From: Pseudomonas helvetica
GTDB lineage: Bacteria > Pseudomonadota > Gammaproteobacteria > Pseudomonadales > Pseudomonadaceae
Assembly: GCF_039908645.1 (NCBI RefSeq)
Contig: NZ_CP150917.1
Location: 3,421,501 to 3,485,500 of the forward strand
DNA: 64,000 nucleotides
Direction of reading: 5' to 3'
Both the position numbers and the translations under genes were made by a program. Below are positions 55,816 to 64,000 of this stretch, one piece after another. The notes under the pieces are model-generated. The model was given only the letters and a program-made list of their open reading frames with translations. It was not told the origin of the DNA and made no database searches. Positions within the stretch are counted from its first letter, which is position 1; each line of letters begins with the position of its first letter.

Positions 55816-57126
55816 ATGAAACCCACTGTAAAAGCTCTGCTTGCCTGCACCTGCATGACCCTCAGCAGCGTCAGCCTTGGCGCACAAACCTTGACCATTG
55901 CCACCGTCAACAACAGCGACATGATCCGCATGCAAAAGCTCTCGAAAACCTTCGAGGCCGAGCACCCGGAGATCAAGCTCAATTGGGTGGTACTGGAAGA
56001 AAACGTCCTGCGTCAGCGCCTGACCACCGACATCGCCACCCAGGGCGGCCAGTTCGATGTGTTGACCATCGGCATGTACGAAGCTGCACTGTGGGGCGCC
56101 AAGGGCTGGCTGGAACCGACGAAGGATCTCCCCGCCGGTTACGCGCTCGACGACGTATTCCCTTCCGTGCGTGAAGGCCTGTCGGTCAAGGGCACGCTGT
56201 ACGCCCTGCCGTTCTATGCCGAAAGCTCCATGACCTATTACCGCACCGACCTGTTCAAGAATGCAGGCCTGGCGATGCCCGAGCATCCGACCTGGGAGCA
56301 GATCGGCGAATTCGCTGGCAAACTCAACAAACCCGACCAGGAACAGTACGGTATCTGCCTGCGCGGCAAGGCCGGCTGGGGCGAGAATATGGCGCTGATC
56401 ACCACCATCGCCAATGCCTATGGCGCTCGCTGGTTCGATGAGAAATGGCAGCCGGAATTCAGCGGTCCCGAGTGGAAGAACGCGCTGAGCTTCTACGCCG
56501 ACACCATGAAAAAGTCCGGCCCGCCGGGTGCTTCCAGCAACGGTTTCAACGAGAACCTCGCGCTGTTCAACAGCGGCAAGTGTGCGATCTGGGTCGACGC
56601 CAGCGTCGCCGGCTCGTTCGTCACCGACAAGACTCAAAGCAAAGTCAGCGAGCACGTCGGCTTCACTTACGCGCCCCATCAAGTGACCGACAAAGGCTCG
56701 GCCTGGTTGTACTCCTGGGCGCTGGCGATTCCCACCAGCTCCAAAGCCAAGGACGCGGCAAAAACCTTCAGTGCCTGGGCCACCTCCAAAGAGTACGGCG
56801 CGCTGGTGGCCGAGAAGGACGGCATCGCCAACGTGCCGCCTGGCACTCGCGCCTCAACCTACAGCGAGGCCTACATGAATGCCGCGCCGTTCGCCAAGGT
56901 CACGCTGGAATCGCTGAAGGTTGCCGATCCGGGCAAACCGACCCTCAAGCCGGTGCCCTACATCGGCATTCAGTTGGTGACCATTCCCGAGTTCCAGGCC
57001 GTTGGCACCCAGGTCGGCAAGCTGTTCTCTGCCGCGCTGATCGGCCAGACCACCGTCGACCAGGCTCTGGCGGCCGCCCAGCAAACCACCGAACGTGAAA
57101 TGAAGCGCGCGGGTTATCCCAAGTAA
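55816..57126 (+). CDS. mtlE: Mannitol/sorbitol ABC transporter substrate-binding protein MtlE
   Basis: 436 residues with a signal peptide ending near SLGAQT. The SBP_bac_1 fold is evident: QTLTIATVNNSDMIRMQKLS at the N-terminus, PFYAESSMTYYRTDLFKNAG and a helical C-terminus. It binds mannitol and related polyols in P. fluorescens. It is the first gene of mtlEFGKDYZ. An AGAGGAG lies upstream of the ATG. Confidence 0.93.
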   Translation: MKPTVKALLACTCMTLSSVSLGAQTLTIATVNNSDMIRMQKLSKTFEAEHPEIKLNWVVLEENVLRQRLTTDIATQGGQFDVLTIGMYEAALWGAKGWLEPTKDLPAGYALDDVFPSVREGLSVKGTLYALPFYAESSMTYYRTDLFKNAGLAMPEHPTWEQIGEFAGKLNKPDQEQYGICLRGKAGWGENMALITTIANAYGARWFDEKWQPEFSGPEWKNALSFYADTMKKSGPPGASSNGFNENLALFNSGKCAIWVDASVAGSFVTDKTQSKVSEHVGFTYAPHQVTDKGSAWLYSWALAIPTSSKAKDAAKTFSAWATSKEYGALVAEKDGIANVPPGTRASTYSEAYMNAAPFAKVTLESLKVADPGKPTLKPVPYIGIQLVTIPEFQAVGTQVGKLFSAALIGQTTVDQALAAAQQTTEREMKRAGYPK

Positions 57127-57142
57127 CCGGCAGACCTCTAAT

Positions 57143-57286
57143 TGTGGCGAGGGAGCTTGCTCCCGCTGGGCCGGTCCGCGTTCGGGCGAAGCGGCCCCAA
57201 AACCGGCGAATGCGATTTGTCAGCGAACGCATCGACGAGATTGGCGTGGGCTTCGCCCACGAGCGGGAGCAAGCTCCCTCGCCACA
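57143..57286. repeat. REP pair between mtlE and mtlF
   Basis: TGTGGCGAGGGAGCTTGCTC at the left and its inverted copy at the right. It sits inside the operon, after the binding-protein gene, as REP does in enterobacterial malE-malF. It may stabilise mtlE mRNA and lower mtlF expression relative to mtlE. Confidence 0.85.
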
Positions 57287-57319
57287 GGGAACTCGCTGTA
57301 CAACGAGTAAGTGATCGCC

Positions 57320-58246
57320 ATGAATACCTCGACTCTCAAAGCACAAATGGACATTCCGGCGCCGCTGCGTAAAAGCCGGCTGGCCAACCCGGGCTGGTTT
57401 CTGGTCAGCCCTTCGGTGGCGCTGTTGCTGCTGTGGATGATCGTGCCGCTGGGCATGACCCTGTACTTTTCGCTGATCCGCTACAACCTGCTGTACCCCG
57501 GCGACAACGCCTTCGTCGGGCTGGAGAACTTCAGCTACTTCCTGACCGATTCGGGCTTCCTGCCCGGCGCCACCAATACCTTGTTGCTGGTCGGCAGCGT
57601 GCTGCTGATCAGCGTGGTGTTCGGGGTGTTGATCAGTGCCCTGCTGGAGGCCAGTGAGTTCCTCGGCCGCGGCATCGTGCGGGTGATGTTGATCTCGCCG
57701 TTCTTCATCATGCCCACCGTCGGTGCGCTGATCTGGAAGAACCTGATCTTCCATCCGGTCTCGGGGATTCTCGCGGCCGTGTGGAAGCTCTTCGGCGCAC
57801 AACCGGTGGACTGGCTCGCGCATTACCCGCTGCTGTCGATCATCATCATTGTCTCGTGGCAATGGCTGCCCTTCGCGATCCTGATCCTGATGACCGCCAT
57901 GCAGTCACTCGATCAGGAACAGAAAGAAGCCGCGCGCCTGGATGGCGCCGGCCCCATCGCGATCTTCTGGCACCTGACCCTGCCGCACCTGGCACGGCCG
58001 ATTGCAGTGGTGGTGATGATCGAAACCATCTTCCTGCTCTCGGTGTTTGCCGAAATCTTCACCACCACCAACGGTGGCCCCGGCTACGCCTCGACCAACC
58101 TCGCCTACCTGATCTACAACCAGGCGCTGGTGCAGTTCGACGTCGGCATGGCCTCGGCCGGTGGCTTGATTGCGGTGGTGATTGCCAACATTGCGGCGAT
58201 CATCCTGGTGCGGATGATCGGCAAAAACCTGACAGATAAAGCCTGA
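57320..58246 (+). CDS. mtlF: Mannitol/sorbitol ABC transporter permease MtlF
   Basis: 308 residues, six helices, MalF/UgpA-like. The EAA motif is EQKEAARLDGAGPIAIFWHLTLP. It is one half of the polyol channel. The ATG at 57320 (MNTSTLKAQM) is used; the GTG three codons before also lies in frame. The 193-nt spacer to mtlE carries REP. Confidence 0.92.
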   Translation: MNTSTLKAQMDIPAPLRKSRLANPGWFLVSPSVALLLLWMIVPLGMTLYFSLIRYNLLYPGDNAFVGLENFSYFLTDSGFLPGATNTLLLVGSVLLISVVFGVLISALLEASEFLGRGIVRVMLISPFFIMPTVGALIWKNLIFHPVSGILAAVWKLFGAQPVDWLAHYPLLSIIIIVSWQWLPFAILILMTAMQSLDQEQKEAARLDGAGPIAIFWHLTLPHLARPIAVVVMIETIFLLSVFAEIFTTTNGGPGYASTNLAYLIYNQALVQFDVGMASAGGLIAVVIANIAAIILVRMIGKNLTDKA

Positions 58247-58256
58247 GGCCTGCGCC

Positions 58257-59087
58257 ATGACTCTTCAACAAACCCGCCGCCTGCAAAGCCTGTTGCTCGG
58301 TACCCTGGCCTGGGCCATCGCGATCCTGATTTTCTTCCCGATCTTCTGGATGGTGCTGACCAGTTTCAAAACCGAAATCGACGCGTTCGCCACGCCGCCG
58401 CAGTTCATCTTCACGCCAACTTTAGAGAACTACCTGCACGTCAACGAGCGCAGCGGCTACTTCAGCTTCGCCTGGAACTCGGTGGTGATTTCGTTCAGCG
58501 CGACGGCCCTGTGCCTGCTGATCGCGGTGCCGGCGGCGTACTCCATGGCGTTCTACGAAACCCAGCGCACCAAGGGCACGCTGCTGTGGATGCTCTCGAC
58601 CAAGATGCTGCCGCCAGTCGGCGTGCTGATGCCGATCTACCTGCTGGCCAAGAGTTTCGGCCTGCTCGATACGCGGATCGCGCTGATCATCATCTACACG
58701 TTGATCAACCTGCCGATTGTGGTCTGGATGATTTACACCTACTTCAAGGACATTCCCAAGGACATCCTCGAAGCCGCGCGCCTGGATGGCGCCACGCTGT
58801 GGCAGGAAATGGTCCGGGTGCTGCTGCCGATTGCCAAGGGCGGACTGGCATCGACCGTGTTGCTGTCGTTGATCCTGTGCTGGAACGAGGCGTTCTGGTC
58901 GCTGAACCTCACCTCCTCCAAAGCCGCGCCATTGACTGCATTGATCGCCTCGTACTCCAGTCCCGAAGGGTTGTTCTGGGCCAAGTTGTCGGCGGTCTCG
59001 ACGCTGGCCTGCGCACCGATCCTGATCTTCGGCTGGATCAGCCAGAAACAACTGGTCCGCGGCCTGTCCTTCGGCGCCGTGAAATAA
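58257..59087 (+). CDS. mtlG: Mannitol/sorbitol ABC transporter permease MtlG
   Basis: 276 residues with six helices and the EAA loop PKDILEAARLDGATLWQEMV. It pairs with MtlF. The gene starts 10 bases after the mtlF stop codon and is followed by mtlK. Confidence 0.93.
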   Translation: MTLQQTRRLQSLLLGTLAWAIAILIFFPIFWMVLTSFKTEIDAFATPPQFIFTPTLENYLHVNERSGYFSFAWNSVVISFSATALCLLIAVPAAYSMAFYETQRTKGTLLWMLSTKMLPPVGVLMPIYLLAKSFGLLDTRIALIIIYTLINLPIVVWMIYTYFKDIPKDILEAARLDGATLWQEMVRVLLPIAKGGLASTVLLSLILCWNEAFWSLNLTSSKAAPLTALIASYSSPEGLFWAKLSAVSTLACAPILIFGWISQKQLVRGLSFGAVK

Positions 59088-59122
59088 CGCCCCTTTCGAA
59101 TCATTAAAAGCGGAGGCCCGTC

Positions 59123-60226
59123 ATGGCCCATCTGAAAATCAAGAATCTGCAAAAAGGTTTCGAAGGCTTTTCCATCATCAAAGGCATCGACCTTGAAGTG
59201 AACGACCGCGAGTTCGTGGTCTTCGTAGGCCCGTCCGGGTGTGGTAAATCAACCTTGCTACGGCTGATCGCCGGGCTTGAAGAAGTCAGCGCCGGCACCA
59301 TCGAACTCGATGGCCGCGACATCACCGAAGTCAGCCCGGCCAAGCGTGACCTGGCGATGGTATTCCAGACCTACGCCTTGTATCCGCACATGAGCGTGCG
59401 CAAGAACATGTCCTTCGCCCTCGACCTGGCCGGAGTGAACAAGGCCGAGGTGGAGAAAAAAGTCAACGAAGCGGCACGGATTCTCGAACTCGGGCCGATG
59501 CTCGAACGCAAGCCGAAACAGCTCTCCGGTGGTCAGCGTCAGCGCGTGGCGATTGGCCGGGCGATTGTGCGCAACCCGAAAATCTTCCTGTTCGATGAAC
59601 CACTGTCCAACCTCGACGCCGCCCTGCGAGTACAGATGCGCCTGGAGCTGGCACGACTGCATAAAGAACTGCAGGCAACGATGATCTACGTGACCCACGA
59701 CCAGGTCGAAGCCATGACCCTGGCTGACAAGGTCGTGGTGCTCAACGGTGGCCGGATCGAACAGGTCGGCTCGCCGCTGGAGCTCTATCACCAGCCGGCC
59801 AACCTGTTTGTCGCAGGCTTTCTCGGCACCCCGAAAATGGGCTTTCTCAAGGGCAAGGTCACCCGTGTCGAACGCCAGAACTGCGAAGTGCTACTGGACG
59901 CCGGCACTCGCATCACATTGCCGCTGAGCGGTGCCAACCTGAGCATTGGCGGCGCGGTGACGCTGGGTATTCGTCCGGAACACCTGAACCTCGCGTTACC
60001 CGGCGACTGCACCTTGCAAGTCACCGCCGACGTCAGCGAACGCCTGGGCAGCGACACCTTCTGCCACGTGCTGACCGCCTCCGGTGAAGCCCTGACCATG
60101 CGCATTCGCGGCGATCTGGCGAGTCGTTATGGCGAACAACTTAGCCTGCACCTGGACGCCGAACACTGCCACTTATTCGATGCCAACGGGGTGGCAGTGG
60201 CCAGACCGCTGCGTGCCGCTGCCTGA
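59123..60226 (+). CDS. mtlK: Mannitol/sorbitol ABC transporter ATPase MtlK
   Basis: 367 residues of the MalK/UgpC family. Walker A is GPSGCGKST, signature [16 protein letters not shown], Walker [14 protein letters not shown], then the switch His in [10 protein letters not shown] and a C-terminal TOBE/regulatory domain (about 240-360). It powers polyol uptake. GCGGAGG upstream of the ATG. Confidence 0.95.
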   Translation: MAHLKIKNLQKGFEGFSIIKGIDLEVNDREFVVFVGPSGCGKSTLLRLIAGLEEVSAGTIELDGRDITEVSPAKRDLAMVFQTYALYPHMSVRKNMSFALDLAGVNKAEVEKKVNEAARILELGPMLERKPKQLSGGQRQRVAIGRAIVRNPKIFLFDEPLSNLDAALRVQMRLELARLHKELQATMIYVTHDQVEAMTLADKVVVLNGGRIEQVGSPLELYHQPANLFVAGFLGTPKMGFLKGKVTRVERQNCEVLLDAGTRITLPLSGANLSIGGAVTLGIRPEHLNLALPGDCTLQVTADVSERLGSDTFCHVLTASGEALTMRIRGDLASRYGEQLSLHLDAEHCHLFDANGVAVARPLRAAA

Positions 60227-60241
60227 TTGCCGAGATCCGAC

Positions 60242-61717
60242 ATGAAACTGAACAAGCCCAACCTTACCCGTCTGGCACCTGAAGTGGCTCTGCCCGCCTA
60301 CACCCTGAGTGCGACTCGCCAAGGTATCGCACACATCGGCGTCGGCGGTTTCCATCGCGCCCATCAGGCCTATTACACCGATGCCTTGATGAACACTGGA
60401 GAAGGCCTGGACTGGAGCATCTGCGGCATCGGCCTGCGTGCCGAAGATCGCCGCGCCCGGGATGACCTGGCCAGCCAGGATTACCTGTTCACGCTGTTTG
60501 AACTGGGCGACAGCGGCGACACCGAAGTACGGGTCATCGGTGCCATCAGCGACATGCTGCTGGCCGAAGACGACACCCAGGCGCTGATCGATAAACTCGC
60601 CAGCCCGGACATTCGCATCGTCTCGCTGACCATCACCGAGGGGGGTTATTGCATTGACGACAGCACGGGTGAGTTCATGGCCCAGCTGCCACAGATCCAG
60701 CATGACCTGGCGCATCCGAACGCACCGAAAACCGTGTTCGGTTTCCTCTGTGCGGCCCTGGCCAAACGCCGCGCCACCGGCATTCCAGCGTTCACCCTGA
60801 TGTCCTGCGATAACCTGCCACACAACGGCGCGGTCACCCGTAAGGCCCTGCTGGCCTTCGCCGCCCTGCGCGATGCCGATCTGCGGGACTGGATCGGCGC
60901 AAACGTCAGTTTCCCCAACGCCATGGTCGACCGCATCACACCGATGACCAGCTCGGCTCACCGCTTGCACCTGCACGACGAACACGGCATCGACGATCTA
61001 TGGCCAGTGGTCTGCGAACCTTTCGTGCAATGGGTGCTGGAAGACAACTTCGTCAACGGTCGTCCGGCCTGGGAAAAAGTCGGTGTGCAGTTCACCGACG
61101 ACGTCACGCCTTACGAAGAGATGAAAATCAAACTGCTCAACGGCAGTCACCTGGCCCTGACCTACCTGGGCTTTCTCAAGGGCTATCGCTTCGTCCACGA
61201 AACCATGAACGATCCGTTGTTCGTGCGTTACATGCGCGCCTATATGGACCTCGACGTAACGCCGCAATTGGCGCCGGTGCCGGGCATCGACCTGACGCAG
61301 TACAAGAACACCCTGGTCGAGCGTTTCTCCAATCAGGCGATTGCCGATCAACTGGCGCGGGTTTGCTCCGACGGCTCATCGAAGTTTCCGAAATTCACCG
61401 TACCAACCATCAACCGCTTGATTGCCGATGGTCGCGAGACCAAGCGTGCGGCATTGGTAGTGGCCGCGTGGGCGATTTATTTGAAGGGCGTGGATGAGAA
61501 TGGCGATACCTACCCGATTCCCGACCCACGGGCAGAGTTCTGTCAGGCGCTGGTGGCCGATGATGCGTTGATCACTCAGCGGATGCTGGAGGTTGAGGAA
61601 ATCTTTGGCACGGCGATCCCCCACTCTGCGGAGTTTGTTGCAGCGTTTGAATGGTGCTGCAACAGCTTGCGTGAGCATGGCGTGACGCGGACGCTGGAGC
61701 GGGTGTTGGCCGGTTGA
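60242..61717 (+). CDS. mtlD: Mannitol 2-dehydrogenase MtlD
   Basis: 491 residues, a long-chain polyol dehydrogenase. The Rossmann entry is IAHIGVGGFHRAHQAYYTDAL, and the catalytic K-x-x-x-x-N-x-x-H is seen in KIKLLNGSHLALTYLGFLKG. It oxidises mannitol to fructose (and arabitol, sorbitol) with NAD+. The ATG at 60242 gives the family N-terminus MKLNKPNLTRL, 15 bases after mtlK. An inverted repeat overlaps its stop codon. Confidence 0.95.
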   Translation: MKLNKPNLTRLAPEVALPAYTLSATRQGIAHIGVGGFHRAHQAYYTDALMNTGEGLDWSICGIGLRAEDRRARDDLASQDYLFTLFELGDSGDTEVRVIGAISDMLLAEDDTQALIDKLASPDIRIVSLTITEGGYCIDDSTGEFMAQLPQIQHDLAHPNAPKTVFGFLCAALAKRRATGIPAFTLMSCDNLPHNGAVTRKALLAFAALRDADLRDWIGANVSFPNAMVDRITPMTSSAHRLHLHDEHGIDDLWPVVCEPFVQWVLEDNFVNGRPAWEKVGVQFTDDVTPYEEMKIKLLNGSHLALTYLGFLKGYRFVHETMNDPLFVRYMRAYMDLDVTPQLAPVPGIDLTQYKNTLVERFSNQAIADQLARVCSDGSSKFPKFTVPTINRLIADGRETKRAALVVAAWAIYLKGVDENGDTYPIPDPRAEFCQALVADDALITQRMLEVEEIFGTAIPHSAEFVAAFEWCCNSLREHGVTRTLERVLAG

Positions 61718-61826
61718 TCGTTCCCACGCGCAGCAAAGGAATGCAACCCGTGACGCTCCGCGTCACATCCAGAAGCGGACGCAGAGCGTCCATTGAGGTA
61801 TTCCCGCGCGGAGCGTGGGAACGATC
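61716..61826. repeat. Long inverted repeat between mtlD and mtlY
   Basis: GATCGTTCCCACGC at the left and its exact complement at the right (61813-61826), with internal repeats of the gacgctccgcgtc type. A related extragenic repeat is known in fluorescent pseudomonads. It starts inside the mtlD stop codon and would fold in the polycistronic mRNA. Confidence 0.8.
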
Positions 61827-61843
61827 TTTGGCAGGGTGTTTCC

Positions 61844-63334
61844 ATGACAAACCGATTATTCCTCGGCATCGACTGCGGCACCCAGGGCACCAAAGCGCTG
61901 ATCCTCGATTCGCGCAGCGGTAAAGTTCTCGGTCAAGGCGCCGCCGCCCACAGCCTGATCAGCAGCGCCAATGGCCGTCGTGAACAAGACCCGGCCCAAT
62001 GGCTTGAAGCCTTGACCCTCGCCACTCGCCAGGCCTTACTCGCCGCCAACATCAGCGGTCGGGAGATTCTCGGCATCGGCGTCTCAGGCCAGCAACATGG
62101 CCTGGTCCTGCTCGATGAACAAGGTCAGGTCCTGCGCCCGGCCAAGCTCTGGTGCGACACTGAAACCACCGCAGAAAACCAGCGATTGCTGACTCATCTG
62201 GGCGGCGAAAGTGGCTCGTTGGAACGCCTCGGCGTGGCCATCGCACCGGGCTATACCGTGTCCAAACTGTTATGGACCCAAGAGCAGCATCCGCAAATTT
62301 TCGCCCGCATCGCTCACATTCTGTTGCCCCACGACTACCTCAACTATTGGCTGACCGGGCGCTGCTGCAGCGAGTTCGGCGATGCTTCGGGTACCGGCTA
62401 CTTCAATGTGCGAAGCCGCCAATGGGATCTGCAGCTACTTCGTGACATCGACCCCAGTGGGCGCTTGCAAGCGGCGCTGCCCGAACTGCTGGAGGCGCAT
62501 CAGGCGGTCGGCACGATTTTGCCGGACATCGCCGAACGATTGGGCATCAACCCAAAGGCGCTGGTCGCCAGCGGTGGCGGCGACAACATGATGGGCGCCC
62601 TCGGCACCGGCAATATCCAGCCCGGTGCAATCACCATGAGCCTGGGCTCTTCGGGCACCGTGTATGCCTACGCCGAACAGCCCAACGTCAGCCCGGACGC
62701 GGCAGTCGCAACGTTCTGCTCCTCCAGTGGCGGCTGGCTGCCGTTGATTTGCACAATGAACCTGACCAACGCGACCAGCGCCGTGCGTGAGCTGTTCGAT
62801 CTCGACCTCTCACAATTCAATGCCCGGGTCGAGCAGTCACCGATTGGCGCCGAAGGCGTGAGCATGCTGCCGTTCCTCAACGGCGAGCGCGTCCCCGCCC
62901 TGCCCCATGCCACCGGCAGCCTGCTGGGGCTGAACATGAGCAACCTGACCCAGGCCAACCTCTGCCGCGCGGTGGTTGAAGGCACCACTTTCGGTTTGCG
63001 TTATGGTCTGGACCTATTGCGTCACAACGGATTGCAGAGCCGCAGCATTCGCCTCACCGGTGGTGGCTCAAAAAGCCCGGCATGGCGGCAGATGGTCGCC
63101 GACATCATGAATACCCCGGTGGTGTGCACCGAACACAGCGAGGCCGCAGCCCTCGGTGCAGCGATTCAGGCGGCGTGGTGCGAGTCGGCCGCCGGTACCC
63201 AGCAAAGTCTGTTGGCGTTGTGCGAGCGCTGTGTCAGCCTCGACCCCAGCAGCGAAACCCAACCCGTTGCGGTGAATGTAGCGGCCTACCAACAGGCCTA
63301 TGAGCGTTATCGCCAACAGGTCGCAACCCTTTAA
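61844..63334 (+). CDS. mtlY: Xylulokinase MtlY
   Basis: 496 residues of the FGGY carbohydrate kinase family. N-terminal phosphate loop FLGIDCGTQGTKALILDS, substrate segment GVSGQQHGLVLLD and the ATP loop RLTGGGSKSPAWRQMVADIM. It phosphorylates xylulose formed from arabitol by MtlD. The start MTNRLFLGID at 61844 is the family start; the frame is open from 61793 into the repeat. Confidence 0.93.
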   Translation: MTNRLFLGIDCGTQGTKALILDSRSGKVLGQGAAAHSLISSANGRREQDPAQWLEALTLATRQALLAANISGREILGIGVSGQQHGLVLLDEQGQVLRPAKLWCDTETTAENQRLLTHLGGESGSLERLGVAIAPGYTVSKLLWTQEQHPQIFARIAHILLPHDYLNYWLTGRCCSEFGDASGTGYFNVRSRQWDLQLLRDIDPSGRLQAALPELLEAHQAVGTILPDIAERLGINPKALVASGGGDNMMGALGTGNIQPGAITMSLGSSGTVYAYAEQPNVSPDAAVATFCSSSGGWLPLICTMNLTNATSAVRELFDLDLSQFNARVEQSPIGAEGVSMLPFLNGERVPALPHATGSLLGLNMSNLTQANLCRAVVEGTTFGLRYGLDLLRHNGLQSRSIRLTGGGSKSPAWRQMVADIMNTPVVCTEHSEAAALGAAIQAAWCESAAGTQQSLLALCERCVSLDPSSETQPVAVNVAAYQQAYERYRQQVATL

Positions 63335-63347
63335 AGAGTGAACAACT

Positions 63348-64000
63348 ATGTATCTGGTGTGTGGAGAAGCACTGTTCGATTTCTTCAGCGAAAACGCGGC
63401 CAGCAGTCAGGCTTCGACCGTGAATTACAAGGCAATTGCCGGCGGATCACCATTCAACGTGGCGGTCGGCTTACGTCGATTGGGGGTGGACTCGGCGCTG
63501 TTCGCCGGGCTGTCCACCGACTACCTCGGCCGTCGCTTGCAGCAGGTGTTAGCTGATGAAGGGGTACGTGCTGATTACTTGCTGGACTTCGACGCGCCAA
63601 CCACCCTGGCGATGGTCGCGGTCGGTGCCAATGGCTCGCCACATTACAGCTTTCGCGGTGAAGGTTGCGCTGATCGCCAGCTCACGCTCGCCCATCTGCC
63701 AGAGTTGAGTGATGAGGTGCGCGGTCTGCACATCGGCTCGTTCTCGCTGGTGGTGCAACCGATTGCCGACACACTGCTGGCGCTGGTACGTCGGGAAAGC
63801 GGTAAACGCCTGATCAGCCTCGATCCGAATGTACGGCTTAATCCCGAGCCGGACATCGAATTGTGGCGTTCGCGGATTGCCGAGTTGATGAAATACGCCG
63901 ACCTGATCAAGGTCAGCGACGAAGACTTGAGCCTGCTGTATCCGGGGCGCGAGCCGCAGAGTGTGATCGACAGCTGGCTCGAACATCGCTGCCAATTGGT
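63348..64000 (+). CDS. mtlZ: Fructokinase MtlZ (partial, runs off right edge)
   Basis: The first 217 residues of a PfkB family sugar kinase: MYLVCGEALFDFFSEN, the PfkB N-terminal signature AGGSPFNVAVGLRRLGVDSA and GLSTDYLGRRLQQVL. It would phosphorylate the fructose made by MtlD. The C-terminal half, with the ATP/catalytic DTxGAGD motif, lies beyond the window. It starts 13 bases after mtlY and closes the known mtlEFGKDYZ order. Confidence 0.92.
   Translation, partial: MYLVCGEALFDFFSENAASSQASTVNYKAIAGGSPFNVAVGLRRLGVDSALFAGLSTDYLGRRLQQVLADEGVRADYLLDFDAPTTLAMVAVGANGSPHYSFRGEGCADRQLTLAHLPELSDEVRGLHIGSFSLVVQPIADTLLALVRRESGKRLISLDPNVRLNPEPDIELWRSRIAELMKYADLIKVSDEDLSLLYPGREPQSVIDSWLEHRCQL

Noticed and set aside
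1..64000. Genomic island, prophage or tRNA-associated insertion
   Set aside because: No integrase, transposase, phage or tRNA gene is visible, and by eye no region departs strongly in composition apart from AT-rich promoters and the fapC linker.

Overview
The window comes from a Pseudomonas chromosome, most likely the P. fluorescens group. GC-rich codon use produces long antisense shadow frames. The fap amyloid operon, the complete mannitol operon mtlEFGKDYZ, efeUOB-M, and fluorescent-pseudomonad REP-type repeats (gcgggcaagccttgctcc and gcgagggagcttgctccc families) all fit. No rRNA, tRNA, CRISPR, prophage or transposase was seen, so this looks like ordinary chromosome carrying several metabolic and surface-structure cassettes.

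Left part (1-17.6 kb). After an MFS exporter and an HPP-family membrane protein comes a minus-strand block: a His/Arg-type amino acid ABC transporter, an Lrp/AsnC regulator, a CtlX-type guanidino/ureido hydrolase and a stand-alone arginine N-succinyltransferase homologue. Together they look like an arginine- or citrulline-type uptake and degradation unit. Next come two convergent branched-chain acyl-CoA gene sets. The plus-strand pair (3-hydroxyisobutyryl-CoA hydrolase, acyl-CoA dehydrogenase) fits valine. The five-gene minus-strand operon (acyl-CoA synthetase, SDR dehydrogenase, thiolase, acyl-CoA dehydrogenase, enoyl-CoA hydratase) fits isoleucine/2-methylbutyrate oxidation to acetyl-CoA and propionyl-CoA. 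An AraC regulator lies upstream of the operon.

Middle part (17.7-40.5 kb). A Fur-box-preceded efeU-efeO-efeB-efeM iron uptake operon is followed by an MFS transporter, a lipase-like hydrolase, azoR with a divergent LysR gene, uppP, a chemoreceptor and a pnuC/NadR-kinase pair. The centrepiece is the functional amyloid operon fapABCDEF. It has a sigma-54 promoter candidate, an internal hairpin after fapC, and a FapC subunit with an exceptionally long serine/alanine linker encoded partly by a 12-bp tandem repeat. A sigma-54 enhancer-binding protein gene faces it across a bidirectional terminator, followed by a small orphan gene and a delta-60-repeat protein.

Right part (40.5-64 kb). nhaB, a zwf-gnd operon, a 55-residue coiled-coil microprotein, and cptA (phosphoethanolamine transferase) lead to a likely uncharacterised cluster: a C45 Ntn-hydrolase, a peptide-type ABC transporter with a fused double ATPase, and an OprD porin. 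The mtl operon then runs off the right edge inside mtlZ. REP-like elements sit between mtlE and mtlF and between mtlD and mtlY and may tune the expression of individual operon members.

Gene starts were chosen from start codons, Shine-Dalgarno spacing and family knowledge; no database search was run.
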